Source of the DNA: Phialocephala subalpina | Lineage: Eukaryota; Ascomycota; Leotiomycetes; Helotiales; Mollisiaceae | Length of the DNA stretch: 64,000 nucleotides | NCBI GenBank assembly: GCA_900073065.1 | Contig: FJOG01000001.1 | Location: 1,954,439-2,018,438, forward strand | Reading direction: 5' to 3' | Shown here: piece by piece, positions 37,295-47,691 of the stretch | How positions within the stretch are numbered: the first letter of the stretch is position 1 | Layout of the letters: each line of letters opens with the position of its first letter | Program-made: the position numbers and the translations under genes | The notes under the pieces: model-generated | Told to the model about the DNA's origin: nothing | The model's input: only the letters and a program-made list of their open reading frames with translations | Databases searched by the model: none

Positions 37295-37965
37295 TTATTC
37301 CGTCTTGCACCTCAACTTTCCACCATCCAGTGGATCTTTGACCACGTACTCGTGTCCGTTCATGCACCAATGTGTGGTCCTGCGACGGATTGTTTGATCG
37401 TACTCTTTGAAGAGATCTGCGGCGAAGCACTTCACTTCTTCCAAATCCTTCTCGATTTTAAATGCGGTCTTTTTGGTTTAGGGGGGATCGGCTGGCGAGA
37501 TAGTCCTTCACGCGGGCTTGTGCAATCGGCTTGCGAATGGCATGACCTACTGGCAGTTCTGCAGCAGTACGAATGTGCTCTGATTGCAAGGAACTTCGGT
37601 CCTCTGGTACAAGCTCCTTGATGGCGTTGATAACGTCGTCGAAAGGTCCCAGGAGCATAATCCTATCAGCGAGCTTCAGGAAAGCCTACAGTCGTGTAAT
37701 GTTAGAGAACTTTGTGTCGAGAGTTTTATTAGGTAGGAGTACAAGTTTGCATTATAGCCACTGAACCGCTAGCTCAAACGTTTCGACCGAGCATCGTGGT
37801 AGTAAACTTCATCTTGCGTGGCTTCAACAAAGTATCCGTTCAGAGCTCGATCGAAGAAGTCGGAGTTGTAGCATGAGAGACCTCGGGGGAGTTAGAAATT
37901 CTTGCCGTCGACGTGCACAATGACCATTGGGGGCGCATAAAGTGAAAGCTTGCTGTACGATCTGG
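37295..37965 (-). pseudogene. BTB/POZ-domain pseudogene, copy 1
   Basis: Relative of the intact BTB gene next door. Recognisable pieces in order on the minus strand: KLSLYAPPMVIVHVDGKNF, then a stop in place of a codon before LPRGLSCYNSDFFDRALNGY, FELAVQWLYNANL in another frame, AFLKLADRIMLLGPFDDVIN, SLQSEHIRTAAELPVGHAIR, and after a further frameshift EKDLEEVKCFAADLFKEYDQ down to a TAA at 37295. At least one nonsense codon and two frameshifts separate them. An intron between the second and third pieces is possible but would not remove the nonsense codon. I see no intact start exon. Confidence 0.8.
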
Positions 37966-38403
37966 TCAGCTACCTATTCAGCGACGACGTGAAAGTCTCT
38001 AGCAGCGGTGCTTGGGATGGCTTGTTGCAACACTTTGATAGGGAAAGTGATGCCAATGTATCGAGCTCTGGGCCCCCTCCACGACTGCTTTCTTCTCCAG
38101 AAACCCTTGCTTACGCTTCATATCGGGCACTAAGAATCATCATGAATAACGTCACGGTGCCTACGTATATGATGTGAAATCTTCAATTGATGTTTAGTGA
38201 CCATCGAAGATCTAAAGGTTGTCCATCACTCAAGCCACATCGTCAACCTTGAGGTCAACCTGACATGAAGGCTCCACCCACGATGCCTCGCTATCCCTCG
38301 AATGCACTGCTCTCAATATCCACCATCGCCAAAGTTGAGAAAAGCTCTCTCCGAAAGACAAATCAATCACCCAGTTCTGTTGGGACATTCTGGAACTGGA
38401 GCT
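37966..38403. other. spacer between BTB copies
   Basis: No supported gene. Confidence 0.35.
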
Positions 38404-39197
38404 TCAGAGGTGTACCTGTTCATTCGTAAGAGGGTCCTTGAAGTAGAGAATACTACGGGTATAGTGGCGGACGGCCGGGGTTTCTCTGAGCAAGTCTGCG
38501 GCGAAACTATCTACTTCGTCGAGCTCGGCACGGAACTTCAATTGCTGACACCCGTGGAGGCATTGAAGGTATTCCTTCACATAGGCCCCTACGAATAGCT
38601 TCCTGGCACCGTGACCATTCAGAAAGCTTGCCGCTGTGCGGATATGTATTGTTGTCAAGATAGATCGATCGACGATAATGATTTTCTTCATCATTTGTAT
38701 GACGCTATCGAATGGACCCAGTAGTTGAATTTCATCGGCAACCTTTAGGAAGTCTAAAAGTTGTGTAATCTTCTGGGACATTTTTTCTGTATCGGTGAGT
38801 CTAGAGCCTTGATCGTCCGTAGCTTCACCTAGGGTGATTTGCGAAGTGTAGAGCCATTGCGTCAAAAGGGCGAATGTGTCCGTCGAACAGCCTTGCATTG
38901 ATAACTTCTGCTCAGCTGCCTCCTTGAACGCGCCGTTGAATGCACGATCGAAGTAGGGAGAGTTGTAGCACAGGAGTGCCTTGGGTAGTGTGAAGTCTTT
39001 TCCTTGTACCGATACAACGGCCTCGGGGCTCTTGAAGAGATTAAGTTTGCTAAATCTTGGTTTCAGCAAAGTCCAACGAGTAGGATCAGGAGATAGCTAT
39101 ACTTTAGGAACTGATTGGCTGGCAGATCTCTCAAGAGGGGCTTGTCATCCATCTTGCGCCGCTTAGGAGGAGATTCGGTGGTAGCTGAAGTCGACAT
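38404..39197 (-). CDS. BTB/POZ-domain protein
   Basis: Two exons, 39103-39197 and 38404-39055, give 248 residues. The first exon encodes MSTSATTESPPKRRKMDDKP plus a short linker; a 47-nt intron leads to KFSKLNLFKSPEAVVSVQGK. The BTB fold covers about 33-150: DFTLPKALLCYNSPYFDRAF, then FKEAAEQKLSMQGCSTDTFA and LLTQWLYTSQITL, followed by helices LLDFLKVADEIQLLGPFDSV and RAELDEVDSFAADLLRE. The KRRK cluster could be a nuclear signal. BTB domains mediate dimerisation and often recruit cullin-3, but no second domain is present, so the role is unknown. In Leotiomycetes and other Pezizomycotina such stand-alone BTB genes form large, fast-evolving families. It is the only undamaged copy of three here. 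Confidence 0.82.
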
Positions 39198-41127
39198 TTT
39201 GTGGAAGTTTGAGGGTAACTCGAGTATCTGGTCATCTCGCGATTAGCATTCGACTTTGAAAGTCCCGGAAAGACAGGGAGATTGAAAGTGCTGCTGGCGG
39301 CCAGGCGGCAGAGGCAGAGATTTGACTTACTATGAAATAACTTCTTTCGCAAAGCGTCAAGCTGTGCCAAACAATTGCATATCGATCCTCAACTGCGTTG
39401 GCCGAAGGCTCAGCAAGGTTAGACGGCGAAGTTGTAAGTGTTGCGTTAAAGAGATCGAGGTAAAGAAGCGCGAAGTTTGGCGAAATTTTATCCTCCCACC
39501 GACCAAGAAAATCCAAACAGCTCGCCTTTGAAGGGCAAGCATGCCAAGTATGGTTGTGTTCAGGAGATTTCCACACCCCGAAGGTCGGAGTTAGTTCTTC
39601 TATTTCATGTATTTGCAAGAGGCGAAGAGAATGTCCCAGGAGTGACTCTGAATACAAAGACGACGAGTAGATTCTACTCGATGGAACGTACCTATCTTAG
39701 AGATTCAACGGAGATTCACATCAGTTGACAGAGCAGCACGGTCACTGCGGCAATTTTACATATGTTCTATGCTGTATCCAAAGCTCTTCTATTGTGCCCT
39801 GACTTGCTGCTCTCGTCAAATTCGCTTTGCCGCCCGGCTCCTGGGACACTATGTGAAGACAGACGGACATTCTTCATTCACATTTTCTTCGTCTCGATGA
39901 AGATCATGTCCTGGGAACCACTAATGCCTTGTAGAAGGAAGTTGAATAGTGCACCAGAAAAGCCTCGAGCAGAAGGTCGAGCTCCTTATCCTGGGTTAAG
40001 GCAGAGATTGGACCCAATACAGCTCTTGTACTTCTCCTCTACCAATTATTTGGCCATCGTAATGTACTCTTTCAATATTTTGGCAGGATGCCACCCAATC
40101 CAGTATCGCAAGTATTGGTTGATCTTGATCGTGGAGGACTGGTGGAGGCGAAACGCAAGTTGGGAAGGCCAACGCGATGAATTTCAGCGTCCTTGGCGAC
40201 TCCCAGGGACGCCACAGACCCCGAACCTTGTCCCAACCCCCCAACGCCGCATCACCAACCAAAGCATAGAATTCCAGCACCCCTACTCTATCTTCGCAAC
40301 CAGCCAACACTCACCTCTACCTCATCTATGATATGTTCTTTCTTCATGTTGAGGTCGTTGCGCCATCCCAAATGATGCACATCTGCATGCAATAGCTCAT
40401 GCAGTGCTGCTTGGTAACCAACCAACTCCTTCAGGCGGAAGATACCACATCTAGAGCGCATAAGCATATGAACAAGTTGTAGAACCTGGGTGGGATGACA
40501 GTTCGCGAATTATTTCCAACTTTCTGTGTGGAAGAGTGTTCTGTATTCTTGTTAGTTGCATACTCCTTGCGCTTGATTATGTATTTTCCTGCTGCTTTGT
40601 CCAGATGTCCCGTCAAGCGGAAGATAAGTCGTCTAAATGAAAACATCATTGTCTGATATTGCGTCGATCATTCTGGTCCGAAATCTGAGAGCTGGCAGAA
40701 ACTTGCAAATACCCGAGGCTCGAAGGTCTCGTCATGGCCGTCGTTCATCTATCTTCCAACCGTACTGTATATTGTTGCTCTTTGATCTGTCAGCAGACGT
40801 CGTCGTCGGCATCTCTCGATCTGATGCTCAGTGAGACAGAAGCAGAAAGGCGCAGAAATGGAAGGGTGTTCGTGCTAACGAGACTTTCTTTACCCTGTTC
40901 AGCCACACTCTCTCCTAACAATGGAATACTACGAATCAGAGTTGGGCATTTCGGTCTGGGTGCGAACCGGGTAAGGCAGACCACCAGTACGCCACCATCT
41001 GGCGTTCTGGGCAGTATGGCAGCCTCATCATGGACGAACTCCATAAATCTCTCCAGCATCCAAGTCGGATCAATTCAATTGTTTTCTGTATTTCGATCGT
41101 CATGAATCTCAGACTGCCTTCTTCAAA
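39198..41127. other. gene-poor stretch
   Basis: 1.9 kb. Open frames up to 189 codons occur on both strands, but none shows a domain or splice pattern. Confidence 0.4.
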
Positions 41128-42612
41128 ATGGCGAATATACCGCGGTCAACCTCATCGGCTCAGAACGACCTCTGCGACGTCTGTAATGCTATTGATTTCG
41201 ATCGTTATTTGTTCCACAAGATGTCCCGCAATATCTCGTTGGGGACGTGGAGGCAAACCCGTCCTGCCCCTTCTGCCGCCTAGTGGTTGTCGCGCTTCGG
41301 GAGAATTCCAATCAGACCTTAATACATCCAAATGATCAGATCATTTTGAACAATCTTGAAAGCTGGGAACTTGGAATCGAAATGTCACCCCCATGATCGT
41401 CTCAGGTCAGACGCTTACTCCAACATGTTAGATTTGAGGTCCAGGGCAAAAAATTGCCGAGATGTAGCACATCGTTTTATTGTCTCCGTCGAAGACCATC
41501 TAGGGCAAGTCTATCTCCAATACCTGGTGCCTCAGCAGCTACCGAAAGAAGAGCGTCAATTCTTTGGCGGCACCATAGACCGAGAGCTAGTCGATGCTCG
41601 GCTCTTGAAATCGTGGCTTGGAAGGTGTAAGACGTGGCACGAAAATACCTGCGAAGAAGATGGAATAGCTAGTCGACGCTTGCCATACAAGTTGAGACTC
41701 ATCGACGTCAGGAAAAGGGCAATTATTAAAGCACCAGATCCAAAAGGGCTGCCCTATCTCACGCTCAGCTATGTGTGGGGGACTGAGCGCGAATCCGGAA
41801 TGAAGCCGATAGTAACCAATCAGGCCGATATACGATACAGAGACGACAAAGAATTTACCCCACTGCCAGATGACCTCCCAAACACTATCGAAGACGCTAT
41901 TTGGTTGACTTTGGCTCTCGGGTTTCGATATCTGTGGGTCAATGCCCTTTGTATAATTCAAGATGATCCACCTGAGGAGAAGAAACAACATCTCGACAAA
42001 ATGGATGCCGTATATAATTGCTCCACGCTCACTATTGCAGCTGCATCCGGTCGGCATGCAGACTCGGGGATACCGGGCATCAGTATAAAACGGAAAGCGC
42101 AACACTCAGAAAGAATTAAAGGATTGCGGATCGCGACGATGTCCCCTTCATTCTCTGAGCTTGAAGACTCGAGGTCTCTGATATGGAATACTCGAGGCTT
42201 GACCTTTCAAGAAAAGATACTTGCTAAGAGACTTCTACTCTTCACAGAGTCGCAGGTCTACTATAAGTGTTCGGAAGCAATCTGGACAGAAGAAGTCATC
42301 ATGGAAACTGGGAGACGATCGAAAAGTATCGAGGCACGCAAAGCTAAATATCGATGGGCGGCTGATCGACCACACTACGCGCCTGATGGAAAATCCACGT
42401 TGCTCAAGATGGTTGTTCCTCAACTGAATGTCGACGATCAATGGAATTATCTTGGAATGTTTCCAGTCTATGCCATGGCGGTTCGAGAGTATACCCAGCG
42501 GACTTTGACAAAGCCAGACGACACTCTCATCGCCATCAACGGGGTATTTCGCACACTACAGCCAGATTCTGGAGAACTCCATTTTGGCCTTCCCTCGGCC
42601 TACTTCCTGCAG

Positions 42613-42779
42613 GTGAGCTTATTTTCATGCAAATATGCTGTTTTTTTATATGGGGGCTCCAGAGTCGGGAGCTGTCTCGGGAGCTAAGATCTTTCGTTTG
42701 TATTTGCTTCTGAGACAGCTCCCAGCTCCGGAGCTCTCTCTCAAAAGTTGACTTTTTACTGTGCTAATGAGATGGATAG
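42613..42779 (+). other. long hairpin-containing intron in HET gene
   Basis: GTGAGC donor, GTGCTAATGAG branch, GGATAG acceptor. Internal arms GGGAGCTGTCTC (42667-42678) and GAGACAGCTCCC (42712-42723) are perfect complements, extended by imperfect pairing outside. The right side carries CGGAGCTCTCTCTCAAAAGT, matching the ADE8 intron at 19 of 20 bases. Confidence 0.75.
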
Positions 42780-43060
42780 GCGCTGCTATGGTATCCAGAG
42801 TCCGGTTCACACCATGTGCGAACAACAATGAACTACCATCTTGGACATGGGCAAGTTGGCAGGTTGGCAGAGGGGTTTCATACGACGTCCTAGACGTTCG
42901 AATGCTTCGTGCAATCATGATAACGCTTCGAAACATTATGGCTGGGGTGGGCCATGTCCTCGGTGCTATGGCTCAAGGAGCCGGAGAAGGTTCATCAACT
43001 TCAGGTGATTATACAGACACTTCCTCCTGGACCTCTTCGTCTTCCTCTTCCTCTTCATCC

Positions 43061-43147
43061 ACGCCATCATCATCTACGCCATCATCATCTACGCCATCAT
43101 CATCTACGCCATCATCATCTACGCCATCATCATCTACGCCATCATCA
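43061..43147 (+). repeat. 15-bp tandem repeat (Thr-Pro-Ser-Ser-Ser)
   Basis: Five exact copies of ACGCCATCATCATCT (43061-43135) plus a partial sixth, within the HET relic. In the sense frame it encodes a TPSSS repeat; on the opposite strand it gives an acidic Asp/Gly/Val frame, which is a shadow. Confidence 0.95.
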
Positions 43148-44225
43148 ACCACACCTCCTAGGCCACCGCGTCCGCCACGCGATTGGAGCACGATGAGTAT
43201 CCTAGGCAAAGCGACCATGAACATGTCAAGTTGCTTCGGCTGGCCCCTCTTATTCCGCGACCACACCGTCAAGGACATGGTCCTCTGCTCTGATGGTACC
43301 GCCAAGGTCTTGAATTGCGGCGAGACCTTCGCACTTTCGACCTTCTTGCAAGAAGAGAACAAATCGTCAGACTCGATCTACAAGCTCAAGTTACTCAACG
43401 ATTCGAAGTCCAGGTCGATCTCGCCCGAAGATCGAAAATACAACAAAAAACTTGCAGCCAGAACACGCATACCTCTCCTCTCCATGCAAACAATTGTAGT
43501 ACGCTTCTCAATCGGCTTATGTCTCCACTCCCACGAACCAACCGATGAAAACGAATCCAGCGTTTTCGAACTCCTCGATTCCGATAGCCTCTGCGTCGGA
43601 GAAATATATACCACCCTCAAATATGCTCAGAAAGGCCGCGAGCAACCTCTGGAGTTCATCACAGTTTGTGTAATCAAGCCTTTTCTTTGTTTCGCCTCTT
43701 GAATTTTGCTGTGTTGGGGGCTTCCGAAGAGGTTTCATCCTCTTCGGCTCTTTCCATATGCTGAAAACATAGTTCTAACTTCTTGAAGTGGGGACTCTCA
43801 CTCAGCGTCGCCACGATTGCAGAAGAGCACATCCCGCGCTGGACATTCGACGCTGCCAAGCTTCCCAAAGCGAAGACATTAGTGAGTTAGAAGTCAAATG
43901 CCGAGGAGACGTTGCAGCTTTTGATACCAGCCAAGAAGAAGACTGTGAGCAGAAGTAGGAGTGCAGGTGGGGATAGGAATGGAGATGGAGGAATGTTGGA
44001 GCAGCTTCCAGCGACGGCATTCTTTGAGGCACTGTTCAAGGCTAAGAAGGGAGAGAAGAGGCCGAAGTTTCTGTGGTTGACCGTAAATTTGCTTGCGGTG
44101 GAGAGAGACAAGGTGGGGAAGAATGTGAGGAAGATTGGGGTTGGAAGGTTATTTTCGAGGCGTGGATGGGACTGTACAAGGGGACGGAAGAGGTGTTGCT
44201 TAAATTCGTCATTATTCGTGTATGA

Positions 44226-44672
44226 GTATACCGAACATACCCTTTAGTTGTGGGCAGCTAGGTGCCTGGTTGCTCGTTCTTGTCTTCTACGGTTTGATCA
44301 GACATATTTTGTTCGCCATCGTCGGCCAAGTGCAAAGCAGTCGAAGATACATTCAGCTCTTCATTAAGTTCGAAGAATGCATTATTGTTGGTGCTAATAT
44401 CATGCCAGTTTAACTCAGTTTCGCATTCAGAGAAAGCCACCAGGTTATCGCCTTATGTAGAAACAACCTCCTGCAGTTCCACTGTATAGCCCACATCCAT
44501 CAGATCCTCTCTAGGTGTACAGCTGGGTATTCTCCCCAATATCCATATTCCCAAGCTGAGTGAGATTACGAATCCCAGAATCTAAGTTCCTTCCTTGTCA
44601 GAGGATCTGAACAAACTGCAGTGTAGTGGTCACAGTCCTTGCCATCTTCCACCCAGTCTTTGTCAGCTACCA
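44226..44672. other. intergenic stretch
   Basis: No supported gene between the HET and second BTB relics. Confidence 0.35.
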
Positions 44673-45597
44673 TCATGCTGAATTCCCTGGGAGATCTGCA
44701 GCGAATCCATCCAGCTCGTCTATTTTAGCCTGGAACCAGAAAAAAAAATTGCCCGGGGGGGGGGGGGGGGGGGTGAAAGGGACTGCTTCGCGCTCATCCG
44801 CTCTCCATAGACTTTGATACAGGCCTGGGCAATCAAAGTCCTAGCAGGATGACTTGTAGGAAGTTTTGCAGCTAGTCGGATATGCTCAGGTCTGAGGCAT
44901 GACCGTTCAGCAATTATCATCTCCTTAATATCTTGTACAATCTTATCGAAGGGTCCGGACAACTGGATCTCGTCGCTGTCGCTGTATTCCATGTCGCTGT
45001 CATCATCATCACTGTCTACGACTGAACCCATAGAACCTCTTCTTGCTTTCACCTTCGGAGGCTTCGGTATTTCGCTTTCTTTGACGCCGGTGTCGTCGAA
45101 GATAATGTGTCCTATGTACAACTATTGCACCTATGTTCAGCGTCTCGGAGTTAGTATGAATCTATCGTGAATTCTTTCAGAAGTAGAACTAGATATCCCG
45201 GGAGCAGTAAACTTGCTTGCACAGTGATGACTTCGCATTACAAAGCTTTGGCATGAATTGCGGAGGAGACTGATATTTTGAGCTCTCGAGGCAATGACTT
45301 GCCAGAAGTCTAAAAGGTTCTAGTAAGCAGCTCGTCAAGGACAACTTTTGCTCAGTTGCTTCTTTGAATTAACCGTTGAAAGCGCGGTCGAAGAATGGAG
45401 AGTGGTAACACAATAGAGTCTTGGGCAAATGATATTCCTTCCCTTCAACTTCAAGCACGACTTCAGGGCCACGGAAGAGGTCAAGTTTGCTGGACAATTT
45501 AGCTTGTGGATGAGAGGCACTATCGGTGGAAGGCCTTCATGAAGTCCCTTGCGGACATTTGATCCAGGATGGGTTTCTTGTTGTCTGAACTGGACAT
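44673..45597 (-). pseudogene. BTB/POZ-domain pseudogene, copy 2
   Basis: Starts with ATG at 45597 (MSSSDNKKPILDQMSARDF), continues in another frame with SSKLDLFRGPEVVLEVEGKE, YHLPKTLLCYHSPFFDRAFN, then Gly and a TAA where the intact copy has Ala, and resumes in frame as FKEATEQKLSL. The rest is in pieces: SDSDEIQLSGPFDKIVQDIK, CLRPEHIRLAAKLPTSHPAR and, beyond a 19-base homopolymer that destroys the frame, FQAKIDELDGFAADL, with a stop at 44673. The middle (about 45,120-45,330) no longer aligns and carries an acidic Asp/Ser insert. Nonsense codon plus frame loss make this a pseudogene. Confidence 0.78.
44755..44773. repeat. 19-base G homopolymer
   Basis: A run of 19 G follows closely after a run of A (44739-44748) and GCCC. 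It lies inside BTB pseudogene copy 2, where conserved coding sequence would be expected. It may be true slippage or an assembly/sequencing error. Confidence 0.95.
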
Positions 45598-46147
45598 TTC
45601 GTTGACTGGAAGCTTGATACGTTTCTGTTGCAAAGTTTGAAAGTTTGAAGCGAAAGTATGTGATATTTTGGGAAGAATATATATCCTTTTTATTGATTCG
45701 CAGAACAAGGACATCTCTGAGTGGGTAGTGCCTGGGTAAAGACGATTCATATGCCAGTACCGTGAATGAACATGTCAAACAGTCAACGATCTTGTTCTTG
45801 ATAACAGCTTTCTCAGGCAGCTTCTGCATAGACAGGTACAGAATCATACTCTCCAAGTTCATGCAGTCTTATCGAAAGAATGCAAACACTACTTGAGAAT
45901 CGCTCCAGAAGTCTGGGACAATCTGTGGAGCATTTTCAAGGTCAAGGGAAGATAGTTGGGGTTGGTGACTTGAAGTCACACCTGACAACGGAGTCTCATT
46001 CCACCGGATATCACAACTCCAACAACAACAAATCTAACTACATGAAACATTTATCCCATGCCACCACTTCCATTTCCACTCCTCCCACCCTGATATCTGT
46101 CCAACCATCCGTCTCCACCCAAGCACCCTAATCCACCCCGTCCTACC
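45598..46147. other. intergenic stretch
   Basis: No supported gene. Confidence 0.35.
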
Positions 46148-46408
46148 TCAAGCCTTCCCAACCTTCCTCCCCCTCCTCTTCTTACCCTTCCACCCCGCCC
46201 TCCCAATACCCCTATCCCTCTTCAGCATCTTCCTCACCTTTCTCTCATTCCTCGCCACTGTCCTCGCCCTAGTAATGGGCTGGTTGGGAGTAAGCGGCGG
46301 TGGCGCGAAACGGACTCTTCTCCTCGCCTCGTGGGTCTGAGATCGTGTGATTGCTCTTGTGAGGTGGATAGCGGCAGCGGCCTGAGTCTGGGAGCGGGTT
46401 ACGGCCAT
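46148..46408 (-). CDS. possible small basic protein
   Basis: An 86-codon frame from ATG at 46408 to a stop at 46148. It contains two related copies of a short motif (AVTRSQTQ and AITRSQTH), a Pro-rich turn (VRFAPPPLTPNQP) and an extremely basic tail (KGKKRRGRKVGKA). The frame is open further upstream but without ATG. No family recognised. The repeats and strong charge bias suggest coding, but a single small frame cannot be proved. Confidence 0.35.
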   Translation of the reverse strand: MAVTRSQTQAAAAIHLTRAITRSQTHEARRRVRFAPPPLTPNQPITRARTVARNERKVRKMLKRDRGIGRAGWKGKKRRGRKVGKA

Positions 46409-47691
46409 TCTTTTCGGTGGGGAGGAGGTTGTGAAGTAGGGGTGATGTTGTAGTGGGAGTGGTGATTTGTGCAAGCTGCCTGGAAGCGGCAGCGGCAGAG
46501 AATTGTGTGCGGTGGTTTGAATTAGTGAGCTGACCAGCAGCTGAAGAGAAGAGAGGAGAAGAGCTGGTTGTGTGAAGTGTATGGTAGCTTTGGAACTGGC
46601 GTCAGTTGGCAAGGAAGAGGTGTTGGATTGCAGGAAGGGAGATTATATAGCCCCAGGACTTCGAGAACTCGGCGGCAGTAGAATTTGGACGCATTGTGGG
46701 AATTTCACAATAGGAGCGGATTGTTGAAGTTCTTGTGGTATTGGGACAATAGGAAGTGTGCTTGGAGTAAATTTCTCGCTTAGCGAGATGCCCCTTTTCT
46801 CACAATGGTAAGCGGACGTGAATACGTCGAGAGCAAATTCTGCAACACGATAATGACAGACGATGGAATCACGAATGCTGCTTCCGCTCGCATCCCTGCA
46901 AGGATGGGACAACGGTAGGAATCCGCATTTGAGCCCGGATCTCGGCTCGAGAATTGGCGTCGTCGTCAACCATGTACTAAGTTGAGATGCCGGAGCAGTG
47001 TTGGGACAATGCTAAGATGTTTAACTCACCTTATTAATCAAGATAAATAAAAGTAATGCCAATGGATAATCTGCTCTGGGGCATATTGCCAATGCCCAAG
47101 CAAAGATGAGACAATGCTATCGAGCCAATCCGACTTCGTCAAAACTTCTTAACCACAGTTAAAAGAGTGTCGCCAACCTGGTCTGTACCTCTCTCAGTCC
47201 CCCCACAATTTGAAAGCTTTCCTCGACTCCAAAATATCCGTCCAAGTAGAACCTCAACTATCTTCCCACCTCGAATGGAAATATCCTACCTATCGTAGGA
47301 CAATACAAGTCGTCAAATCGCTTCACTCTCTCCCAAAAAGACCTTAAATCACAACAAGATAAAACGACGTACATCAACTCTAGGTTGACACGCCATACAA
47401 CGAGATGCGAATATCGTTTCTAGAGGCGAACTTAAAAAGCCAAGCACTGGCTAAAGCCCTTATGCAACTCTCGAAATCTCTTGAAATATTAACACATGAA
47501 TCGAAGCACGAATACTCTGTAGATAATGTCTCAGATCGTGATACAGGTTCAGAAATAACACTTAAACGATGGATTACTATTATACAACGCTACAGCCTAT
47601 AAAAGGCTTTGATACAAGTCTAGTTGCTGCTGGTCCTTCGCAAGATATTTAACCCTCCATCAATAACCTATCCCATAAGTCTGTAGTTCAC
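46409..47691. other. gene-poor, AT-richer stretch
   Basis: 1.3 kb, no supportable gene. The section 47,000-47,650 is richer in A and T than its surroundings. Confidence 0.4.

Larger units (their letters stand above)
41128..44225 (+). pseudogene. HET-domain (heterokaryon incompatibility) gene, disrupted
   Basis: Related to fungal HET proteins of non-self recognition. The N-terminus starts MANIPRSTSSAQNDLCDVCN, then shifts frame at about 41,215 (DVPQYLVGDVEANPSCPFCR) and back before 41,400. The HET domain is open (41400-42612): motif LPYLTLSYVWGTE, LWVNALCIIQDDPPEEKKQH, KMDAVYNCSTLTIAAASG, and LIWNTRGLTFQEKILAKRLL. A 167-nt hairpin intron follows (42613-42779), then ALLWYPESGSHHV and another shift to ELPSWTWASWQVG. 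Further on are a Thr-Pro-Ser repeat, EEHIPRWTFDAAKLPKAKT, FFEALFKAKKGEKRPKFLWL and, after a last shift, EAWMGLYKGTEEVLLKF. At least four frame changes not explained by introns indicate a pseudogene, unless the assembly is poor here. Confidence 0.75.

Noticed and set aside
39762..40331. 189-codon plus-strand frame
   Set aside because: Mixed hydrophobic and low-complexity sequence with no family resemblance; a competing minus-strand frame overlaps.
43009..43362. Acidic Asp/Gly/Val minus-strand frame
   Set aside because: It is the shadow of the TPSSS repeat in the HET relic.
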